Source: Ciona intestinalis (taxonomy: Eukaryota > Chordata > Ascidiacea > Phlebobranchia > Cionidae). Taken from it: 64,000 nt of DNA. This document shows, one piece after another, positions 56,701-64,000 of this stretch. A program made the position numbers and the translations under genes. The stretch spans positions 4,298,957 through 4,362,956 of the forward strand of contig NC_020169.2 of NCBI RefSeq assembly GCF_000224145.3. Direction: 5' to 3'. The first letter of the stretch is position 1. Each line of letters begins with the position of its first letter. The notes under the pieces are model-generated. The model was given only the letters and a program-made list of their open reading frames with translations, ran no database searches and was not told the origin of the DNA.

Positions 56701-59700
56701 AAAGGGTTATTTACTATTTTAGTAAAAAATGTTCACTGTTTTTAGGAAAAAATCACTACTTACGAAAAAGTATTCACTTTTCTGGAAAAAGACTAATTTA
56801 ACTTCTGATAGCTCGGTTATAAATATCCAGTATACTTTTAAATTACTTTTTTGACAATAAAACCACAAAAGTACCCCTGTTGCAAAAAAACTTGAAAAAG
56901 TATTCCTGTTACAATATCATATCAGTATGACTAACGACTCATTAAATAAGTCTTACCTCTTTGGATGAGATGTAAGCAATAGAAGGAAGAATCCTTCTAG
57001 TTTGTGGGGGTGTTGAACACTCAGATGATGCTGTAAGTATAACGAATGTATATGACAGGTTTAAACGCCTACACCCGTGGTTCCCCGTGGTTTGAAATGT
57101 CACGCTTAACGTAGTTGACTATAAGTGCGCCAAAAACATTTTTTAAAGCTCAAGTGGCCCCTTGCGAAAAAAAAGTTTGGAAACCACTGGCCTACACTTA
57201 TAATATAGGAAGACTTGGTTGATAGCATTTAATATTATTTCGTTTTAACTGGTTTGTAACTGGGTATAATAAACTGCCACACTTTAGAATCTTAGATCCA
57301 TAATATATAAATGGTATATACCTACAAGCTACAACATTAGAAAAGTAGCAAAAAAGTGACTATAAAATGAAAAACAAACACCTGTGACATTTTTTTAACA
57401 GAAAGATTAAACCATATATAATATATATATGTATGTATGGCGTTTCTTTAGCTCCCCTTAAAATGTATTTTCTAGCCAATAGAGTAATATTTACAGATAT
57501 ATGTTGGCAACATAATGTTGCTTTACTACTGACCAGAATCTATAACGCTGTTTCGTTTTGGAAGTTCCATCTGATCTTTATTGACATCATCAGTTTTTCC
57601 CACTTCCTCATTCAGTGGTTGTATGGTGGGTTGAGCACTGAGGATATGTCATATTAAACCATGTATTGTACAAATGCCACTCTGCTGCTGGGTTTTCACC
57701 TTATATAAAGCAATATGGGTTCTTGATTTTAGGCTTAATTTTGGGCAACTAAAGGCACATTTGTAAACAAGGTTGGAAATCTTTGACCTGGGTGTTGGGT
57801 CAATGGGTAACTGAAGGACCCAGGTCTGTCTTATAGAAGAACTTATTTAAACAGCATAAAATAATCATTTTTCTACAGATCAAATACATTTTTAACATAT
57901 TTAACAGAAAAAATATGCAACCAAAAAATTCAAAAACTTTACACTTCAGAATAAATTCTTAGATTAGTTGCATATTTGATTATATTGGAGTTTTCATGTA
58001 ACAGTTGTTTACCTTTTACTGAATGAGCCAGTTGTTGAGAGGTGACCTGAAGCAGAGCTGGTGCTACTCACGCTGGTACGACTGCTCTTTGCTCTTCCAT
58101 TATCTTTAAAATAACAATGACAAGGTTTTTTATCTTATTCGAAGATTTTAAACAAAATATTAATAGCACTGTTTAAATGCAAACTTTAGTTAGATAAGGA
58201 AGTTGTGCTGCTTTGGTTAAATAAACACATTTCTTAACAGATGGTAAATTTAAATGTCAAACATATTGTATTTTGTCCATTTGAGTAATGGGTCAAATAT
58301 GACCTAAATCTTAGGTACTCTACAAAGACTTCACCCACATTAAAACCATGAATAACTAGAGTAAACAGCTAATAATAAATAATAACGCTAACCCAGGTCA
58401 AAATATGTTCTTTTCTACATTAAAGTTAGATACAGTGTACTTATGGGATTAATATTAGTTACATATGTTTCATGAGAGTACAATGCTTAAGCCCCTTAGC
58501 TAAGTCAAATTTGTCTTGCCCAGCATATAAGGAGAAAAGACACATAGACATGGGAGAAACGATCTTTCAAAACATTTTAGGAAACATTTTTTCCTATATA
58601 ATTACACACCTCACATACCATGATGATATGTTATGGTATGGGTGAATCATTAGATCAAATATTTCTATTATAAAAGCTATGTGTGTTTATGGCTGGTCAA
58701 GAACCATGAAAAAAAACATAAAAGTTACAATGTTTACTATATTATGTATAAAAATGTAGAATATTACGTTTAATGTATTAGGTCAGTTCATATATAAATA
58801 CCATTAAAAAAGAATACTAGGCAAAAGACTGTATTTAATTCATAAGCGCTCTGGTTAAGTGGTTATAGACTGGGCATTGATTTATTTCTTATTGCCAGTT
58901 TTGTAGCCAACACATGATAAATGACCATCTATTATTCTATTAGCATGTGCGTAAGACAGAAACTATGACATAGCTGATAATGCATGCAAATTGCACCACA
59001 CAAAACTACCAGGAAGGTGTTAGCACAAAGTACTGTATATGACATCATACCAGTTTAAGCTGATAAACAGTTGCTACTGTCTTTAAATAACATATCAAAA
59101 CAATGGTATAATGTACTACATATAACATTTTACATGGGTGAACACACAGTTGTATTTAAGTAACACATTAAAACAATAAACAATATACTGCCACTAATAA
59201 AGTATATAGCCTGGTGGTTTCTACTTGGAATGTAGACCACATATATACTAAGCTTAATCCTTTATATAGAAACACTCTAGGCTAATTTTCAGAGCAAATT
59301 TATTGGTAATTTTCACGTTTAAGCCTACTTTTGCTGTTTTATTGCAAGCAAATTGAAAACAATATGATTATTATGTTGCATTACAATAAAATATTTCTGG
59401 TTAGTCACATTTATGTATATAAAAAAAAACTATATAAAGATGTTGTTTAAATAAAATTCAAAATTGTACCTTCGAAATTTTGTTTCTCAGATGTTTCATC
59501 CACACCATGAGTCAGCATCTCAATTTGCTGAGCAATGCCGTAAAACTCTTGGTTGGTGGCCGAATGTTTCGACGTTCGATCTGCGGAACTTGCACGGGAA
59601 CTTAACTCAACTGGAATGGAAAAATATTAAATATTATTTTTTTCAGAAAATTAAGATTTTAGTTCAATTCTATATAGGTAACCTTAAGATTTTAAAATCC

Positions 59701-62700
59701 GGCTCATTTAGGGATTTGACCAGTATTAGCTAATTAGTTCTTTATATTTGGATTAACAGAGTAACATATACGGCTATATATAGTAGTGTAGTATAGTGAC
59801 GANNNNNNNNNNNNNNNNNNNNNNNNNNNNNNNNNNNNNNNNNNNNNNNNNNNNNNNNNNNNNNNNNNNNNNNNNNNNNNNNNNNNNNNNNNNNNNNNNN
59901 NNNNNNNNNNNNNNNNNNNNNNNNNNNGTTGCTACTGTCTTTAAATAACATATCAAAACAATAGTATAATGTACTACATATAACATTTTACATGGGTGAA
60001 CACTTGAACAGTTGTATTTAAGTAACACATTAAAACAATAAACAATATACTGCCACTTATAAAGTATATAGCCTAGTGGTTTCTACTTGGAATGTAGACC
60101 ACATATATACTAAGCTTAATCCTTTATATAGAAACACTCTAGGCTAATTTTCAGAGCAAATTTATTGGTAATTTTCACGTTTAAGCCTACTTTTGCTGTT
60201 TTATTGCAAGCAAATTGAAAACAATATGATTATTATGTTGCATTACAATAAAATATTTCTGGTTAGTCACATTTATGTATATAAAAAAAAACTATATAAA
60301 GATGTTGTTTAAATAAAATTCAAAATTGTACCTTCGAAATTTTGTTTCTCAGATGTTTCATCCACACCATGAGTCAGCATCTCAATTTGCTGAGCAATGC
60401 CGTAAAACTCTTGGTTGGTGGCCGAATGTTTCGACGTTCGATCTGCGGAACTTGCACGGGAACTTAACTCAACTGGAATGGAAAAATATTAAATATTATT
60501 TTTTTCAGAAAATTAAGATTTTAGTTCAATTCTATATAGGTAACCTTAAGATTTTAAAATCCGGCTCATTTAGGGATTTTGACCAGTATTAGCTAATTAG
60601 TTCTTTATATTTGGATTAACAGAGTAACATATACGGCTATATATAGTAGTGTAGTATAGGTGACGATTATTTCTAAAGCATAGAAAAAGTGGAAATAGAC
60701 ATAGGGGTTTATAAACCATACTATCGCTGACTTTAACATTTTATTTGAAACTACAGTTCAAAAAAAGGTATGACCTGTCCACCCTACCACCCCAGGGTTC
60801 GTGCCTTAATAAAAGATATTGAATATAAAGCAATATCTGTATATCCTTATTAAGAGGATGAAACGCAAAGTTGCAATGTTAGCATTTTAACATTATGTAT
60901 GCCTATGACTGTATAATAACATGCAGACAATAGTAGCAATGCATCGGTATGGAAAATACAAATTACAAAATTAGTTTTTAAACTCCTTTATAATTGGTCA
61001 CAAGTTAAGAACCAGAAGTGTTTTTTTTCTTGATCAAAATGTACATAACACGTGCCCTTTGGACTGTATGGGTCTCAACGTGGGTAATAAAATCACAGCT
61101 GACATTTGTGTACATATGCTTTGTGTCGCTGAAGTGTATGTTTAGTGCACCATGCATTTAGTTTTGCTAGGTCTACACTCTTTTGCCATTCTTTACAGAA
61201 AAGCATGAACTATGTGCAAAGTTTCTAAGTGTTGAGGTAACAAGCCAACTCTGACTTATGTCTCAGGTGTCCCATGGCGTATTACCCAGCGGGACCTCAA
61301 CCACATAGAATAAAATGAAAGTTACTCAGATTAATTTTCTTTAGTAAGCTATAAAAAAGCAAATATGGCAGAACGATTTACACCACATGACATATAAATC
61401 ACCGATATTTAAATACTTACAATCCATATCATCAAGGTCTCTCATGTTTCCAATATCTATATCACCAAGATGAATGGTGTCTTCTGTCATTGTGCTATCA
61501 GCCATTGAAGCAAGGTCTGCCTCACTGAAATAAATTTAAAAATATTCAGATTTTTTATTAAACTACAGAAAACTGAAAAAAATTATAAAATATCAATATT
61601 TGTTTATTGAACTACACAAAACTCACATAAATTACAAAATATTTTTTAAACTGAATTACAAAAGTGAAGGCGTAGGCTATGTAAACTGTATGGGGTACGT
61701 AAAAAGAGAAGTCAGACTATGTTTTGAATCCAACACAGTATTTAACGTAGTAGCAATCAAAAAATGAATATGACACATGATGTATGAGAAAAGACACACA
61801 ACATCCTAAAGGTCATATGAATGATAGCATTATTATTTATATTCTTTGTCAAATTCCCATTAACAACTAGCAATAACGAGTACTGGCAAAAGGTGGAGAA
61901 TGGATTCAAAATTCTTACTAATTTAAAATAATATGCAGTTACTACTATATCATGTAATTATAAATTATAATACAGCAGCATTGCAGTCAAATTAATTAGC
62001 ACTGTAGGAGAAAGGTCTACATACTTTAATATCTAAATTTAGAAGCAAAATGCAAAACTTACGTAGCCATGCCTTCAGATATAAACACACACGTAAAGGA
62101 GAGAGTCAGTGACGCAGATTTGAGTTTAGTTGTCAGTGGTTTGAGTTGTATCTCATCAAACTGAGCAGCTGGTACATCAGACACATACTTGGCCATGTCA
62201 ACACGTGAGGTAGCGATGGCCTTTCGCTTACCACTGGTAGTCTCCTGCAAGGAAAACACAAATATCATTGGTAAAATTATATAAATATAGCTGATACATT
62301 TAAAATAGAAGTAGGAGTAAAATTGACAAAATACTGTAACAAAATTTTTAAAAAAAGTTCCATACCTTATAATATATACTGTATACATTTAAAATAGAAA
62401 TGGGACCAAAATGGACAGAAAATGATATGGAATTGTTTAATTAAAATTGTTTAATTCAAACAGGAGAAAAATGTTAATTTTGGCATATATTATTATTGTT
62501 GTTTGAAAATACAAAGGATTACCACAGAGAGTAGACACGGTGCATATGTTTAAAAGTGTGGAGGAGGATTTCCCTCTTTAAAAGCAAAACTTTTAGAATG
62601 TAAATGAATATTACCAGCAGTAAAGTATTGTAATTATACAGCAACCTACGTTTTCCAACACAATCACCCATTCTTTAGGTTCAAAATCAGAACCATGAGA

Positions 62701-63225
62701 GTCTTTGAACAAGGTCACATTTATCTCTAGTGTTTCCTGGTTATGGGAGGGCCACTTCACAACACCCTTGTAAGGGTTTTCAATACTGGGGTGCCAACTT
62801 TGTGCCTGTTATGTAGAATGGAGTCAATTAAGGATAGTTATGATATGCTATTGGAGTTGTTGACAAATAAACTCAATTTGAGCATAACATTGTTTATTCT
62901 AATTATATATTTTGGTATATACAGCTACTATCGTAAGGGGTAAAGCTCGGGCAAAAAGGCCCTTTCTGCTAAAGTTTTTAGTACCCTATCTAACTTTTGG
63001 AAGGCAAAAGCAAATTACACACTAAATCCATTCATGAATTATGTTTTAAAAAAGAATTTTGTTTAGTGGCATTTGCCATTAACTTCATGGGTTGAGAACT
63101 AATGTTTCAGACATACATTTTAGAAAATATAATGTAATAGAATATAAACCAGTTCATGTTCACATACCTGTCCAGATTTTCTTTTTTTCTTTCTAGCAAG
63201 CACCACCACAAGTTTGTATGGTTGC
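38916..63225 (-). CDS. EHBP1: EH domain-binding protein 1 (EHBP1), 5' end beyond window
   Basis: Adaptor linking Rab8/Rab10-type endosomal membranes to actin. Exons, 5' to 3': 63168-63225, 62650-62805, 62063-62244, 61421-61524, 59470-59610 (copy 60332-60472), 58020-58103, 56957-57030, 56457-56635, 56093-56141, 55779-55910, 53893-55520, 53534-53590, 53227-53328, 51497-52007, 51378-51446, 51050-51154, 50638-50735, 50060-50156, 43341-43449, 42077-42150, 39306-39420, 38916-39006. That is about 1405 codons here. Order of domains: N-terminal C2 ([24 protein letters not shown]), linker, CH domain ([20 protein letters not shown]), long disordered region, two short basic helical repeats ([26 protein letters not shown]), bMERB coiled coil, and C-terminal CLVM. 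Phases agree throughout, except for one base missing in a homopolymer at 54840-54848. The 58020 donor is the least certain junction. No NPF tripeptide was found in the exons read. Confidence 0.93.
39421..42076 (-). other. EHBP1 intron with regulatory-looking motifs
   Basis: Contains TGACGTCA at 40035, 40924 and 42063, a GC-richer island at about 40200-40660, YY1-like motifs near 40986-41030, and the 16-base inverted repeat 41955-42061. No further exon seen. Confidence 0.5.
41955..42061. repeat. Perfect 16-base inverted repeat next to an EHBP1 splice donor
   Basis: TATGACGTAATAAGCG at 41955-41970 and its exact reverse complement at 42046-42061, with a 75-base loop. The right arm lies 15 bases from the end of exon 42077-42150. 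Confidence 0.85.
42749..42792. promoter_or_regulatory. CRE plus repeated AACCGGTT-like sites
   Basis: TGACGTCA at 42749-42756, then three spaced variants of the AACCGGTTCA motif, the first (aaccggtt) fitting the Grainyhead/CP2 consensus. Lies in an EHBP1 intron; function is inferred. Confidence 0.35.
43115..43283. mobile_element. MITE-like element, variant ends
   Basis: Ends tagggtgggggaagttggga and tcccgtcttcccgccctacta, inverted, about 169 bp, a diverged subfamily. It lies in the EHBP1 intron, 58 bases from exon 43341-43449. Confidence 0.65.
45506..45699 (+). mobile_element. MITE-like element, complete
   Basis: gttgtggggtaagatgg at the left and accatcttacaacagcccacta at the right; the internal sequence matches the copy at 20847. 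Confidence 0.7.
45700..45976 (+). repeat. Tandem array derived from the MITE right end
   Basis: Three diverged units of about 90 bases, each containing an aacgaa/aacgga..aaaatgggac..gttaaaagaaat core and ending in a variant of gccatcttacccctaccta (ends near 45793, 45882 and 45976). They follow directly on the complete element. Confidence 0.65.
47094..47286 (+). mobile_element. MITE-like element with degenerate left end
   Basis: Right end gtcccatattcccccaccctacta; inside it shares tattctaatcgtgttttaaa and atgggacaagaaaat with the other copies. Confidence 0.6.
51203..51245 (-). repeat. tRNA-derived SINE-like fragment
   Basis: The minus strand reads TGGCGAAGTGGTTAGAACGC, resembling a tRNA A-box region of Ser/Leu type. 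No full tRNA cloverleaf follows. A similar head lies at 58845-58915. Confidence 0.4.
51378..51446 (-). CDS. EHBP1: EHBP1 small exon (optional)
   Basis: 69 nt, phase 1 in and out, acceptor CCTAACCAG, donor GTATAT. It encodes [20 protein letters not shown] then HIE. It fits the frame, but skipping it also keeps the frame, so it could be alternatively spliced. Confidence 0.65.
51497..52007 (-). CDS. EHBP1: EHBP1 exon with second basic repeat and Ser/Thr/Pro-rich tail
   Basis: 511 nt, phase 0 in and 1 out. It starts [20 protein letters not shown] (second helical repeat), then a low-complexity S/T/P/N stretch, ending [10 protein letters not shown]. Donor AAAAAAG/GTGATT. A long antisense frame on the plus strand here is a shadow. 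Confidence 0.85.
53227..53590 (-). CDS. EHBP1: EHBP1 exons with first basic helical repeat
   Basis: Exons 53534-53590 ([19 protein letters not shown]) and 53227-53328 ([20 protein letters not shown] then [14 protein letters not shown]), both phase 0 at both ends. The second matches the RERARxLLEQAR-type repeat in vertebrate EHBP1. Confidence 0.85.
53893..55520 (-). CDS. EHBP1: EHBP1 large central exon, one-base frame break
   Basis: 1628 nt, phase 0 in and 0 out, so one base short of a whole number of codons. The first part runs [20 protein letters not shown] and on through [20 protein letters not shown] to about LRSPKVKK. The second part, in the next frame, starts near [17 protein letters not shown] and ends NSDSQTE. 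The switch lies at a run of nine T (plus strand 54840-54848); ten would restore one frame of 543 codons. Content is disordered: acidic, then Pro/Lys/Ser-rich, then a degenerate SHE(K/N/Q) series, then Thr/Asn-rich. It corresponds to the unconserved region between the CH and bMERB domains. Confidence 0.85.
55714..55757 (+). mobile_element. MITE-like right-end fragment
   Basis: Short remnant ending ttaccccaccctactatatt in the intron between 55779 and 55520. Confidence 0.45.
55779..56635 (-). CDS. EHBP1: EHBP1 calponin-homology (CH) domain exons
   Basis: Exons 56457-56635, 56093-56141 and 55779-55910. Landmarks: [62 protein letters not shown] and [16 protein letters not shown]. This is the bivalent-like CH type found in EHBP1, MICAL and cytospin, which binds actin. 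A MITE-like element sits in the intron between the first two exons. Confidence 0.93.
56202..56353 (+). mobile_element. MITE-like element in EHBP1 intron
   Basis: gtactgtggggtaagatgg at the left and ccatcttaccccaccctacta at the right, about 152 bp. Inside, a segment containing ttagcggataatattccata is repeated in tandem. Confidence 0.75.
58020..58103 (-). CDS. EHBP1: EHBP1 serine-rich linker exon, donor uncertain
   Basis: Acceptor TTTTAAAG. It encodes [20 protein letters not shown] then LSTTGSF. The frame of the next exon (56957-57030) requires a donor at TTCA/GTAAAA, although a stronger-looking AAAAG/GTAAAC sits 7 bases downstream and would lead to an early stop. Confidence 0.6.
58845..58915 (+). 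repeat. tRNA-derived SINE-like fragment
   Basis: GCGCTCTGGTTAAGTGGTTA resembles a tRNA A-box head but no anticodon arm or B-box completes a tRNA. Lies in an EHBP1 intron. Confidence 0.4.
59070..59802. repeat. First copy of ~0.73 kb duplicated block in EHBP1
   Basis: Near-identical to 59928-60665. It contains exon 59470-59610 (141 nt, phase 1 in and out, encoding [20 protein letters not shown] and then [18 protein letters not shown]). The block ends at the 125-base gap, and the second copy starts at the gap, so this is best read as unmerged alleles. Confidence 0.9.
59803..59927. other. Assembly gap (125 N)
   Basis: Run of N between the two copies of the duplicated EHBP1 block. Confidence 1.
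59928..60665. repeat. Second copy of the ~0.73 kb duplicated block in EHBP1
   Basis: Contains exon copy 60332-60472, identical in coding sequence to 59470-59610. Small differences (acacttgaacag against acacacag; gattttgacc against gatttgacc) lie in introns. After 60665 the sequence is unique. Confidence 0.9.
61421..61524 (-). CDS. EHBP1: EHBP1 acidic exon after C2
   Basis: 104 nt, phase 2 in and 1 out. It encodes [20 protein letters not shown] then [14 protein letters not shown], matching the acidic segment just after the C2 domain in vertebrate EHBP1 (which has an IGNLDDFEE motif). Confidence 0.9.
62063..63225 (-). CDS. EHBP1: EHBP1 exons for the N-terminal C2 domain
   Basis: Three exons (63168-63225, 62650-62805, 62063-62244). 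They encode [18 protein letters not shown], then [20 protein letters not shown], then [40 protein letters not shown] and [16 protein letters not shown]. The pattern WxPxIxNPYxGVVxW followed by LFKD and EW is characteristic of the NT-C2 family of EHBP1 and relatives, which bind membrane lipid. The first strands of the domain are encoded upstream of the window. Confidence 0.93.
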
Positions 63226-64000
63226 CTAGTACAATGTAAACAGAGAGATTATTAAGTGTAAACATAAAGTGCAAAACTTTAATATGGTAGCATGATGTAT
63301 TTTAAAACAGTAGCCTACTTTTATAACATTGATGCAGTAAAAAAACAGTATGTTAATTGAAAATAACTATAAAAATATTTGTAAACAGTAATTTAATAAA
63401 GGAAAACATTTGTAGGATATGCTACCTACAATATTTAGGATAACATTTTGTGAAATGCTATTTCTGCTTTGAAACTGTGGATTAATAAAAACAACACCAC
63501 TTAAAGTAATAGTTTAAATATTTGTAAACAACCAAATATGGCAGAAAGTTTTACAACCTTTGATATAGGGTAACATAAACTGAAGAACATGTAAACATAA
63601 ACAACAGATATTAGGTCAGTATAGTAAGATATAAATACTCAACACTAAGCAGAAGCAACAATTATAAAGAGCCATAAGTACAGCTATCAAGCTCGTATGC
63701 TGACTTGCAATAAACCTAATTTTAATGGCCACAATTCAAATAATAAAATTGGATGGAATGTGAAGTTTTTATATAAATTGTATGAACTTGAAAGCCACAA
63801 TATACCACTAATGCTAAAACCAGGAGTATTTGTATCAAATATATTAGATTTTATTTGTTTATTTACTGAGATAAACAAGTGGCATTTTTTTGCGTGAGTT
63901 TTCGGCCGACAACGCTGTGGTTCAAAGGTGGGTAAAAACAGAGGGGTCTAAGATGTCAACCACAAGAAATGAAACCTCAATACAGCTACTGGTGAAGCTA

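Noticed and set aside
58845..58915. A tRNA gene
   Set aside because: Only an A-box-like head; no anticodon stem, B-box or acceptor pairing.

Overview
The window is AT-rich animal DNA with small phase-consistent exons, short introns and many small dispersed repeats. It reads as a tunicate of the genus Ciona. The strongest clue is an Otx gene with a cluster of GATA and ETS sites upstream that matches, as far as I remember it, the Ciona intestinalis/robusta Otx a-element. All three recognisable genes lie on the minus strand. No long plausible protein gene was found on the plus strand.

Layout. (1) 150-9216: 5' half of a V-ATPase V0 subunit a gene; the membrane half lies beyond base 1. Two exon positions each carry two mutually exclusive alternatives, and the reading frame demands exactly one from each pair. 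One alternative exon is repeated on both sides of a 50-base gap, which looks like unmerged allelic sequence. The promoter region holds GTCACGTGAT, a CLEAR/TFEB-type box. (2) 11008-13897: Otx, five coding exons including a 27-nt microexon, a K50 paired-class homeodomain and the conserved Otx tail; a likely noncoding first exon ends at 15045. (3) 15.2-38.6 kb: about 23 kb without a recognisable gene, holding the a-element (about 16577-16701), a CRE-plus-TATA promoter-like block, GC-richer islands, MITE-like repeats, palindromes and many TGACGTCA octamers. (4) 38916-63225: EHBP1 (EH-domain-binding protein 1), 22 exons in this window, with N-terminal C2, CH and C-terminal bMERB domains and a CaaX-type end (CLVM). 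The first exons lie beyond base 64000. One EHBP1 exon is also duplicated across a 125-base gap, and a nine-base homopolymer in the largest exon breaks the frame by one base.

The genes do not form a pathway: one acidifies organelles, one is a head/anterior neural transcription factor, and one links Rab8/10-type vesicles to actin. The most interesting points are the two frame-enforced exon pairs in the V-ATPase gene (an arrangement also known in nematode unc-32), the Otx enhancer in its native setting, and a strong local excess of TGACGTCA octamers between 10.6 and 50.7 kb. Exon limits were inferred by hand from splice signals, reading phase and remembered family sequence; no search or alignment was run.
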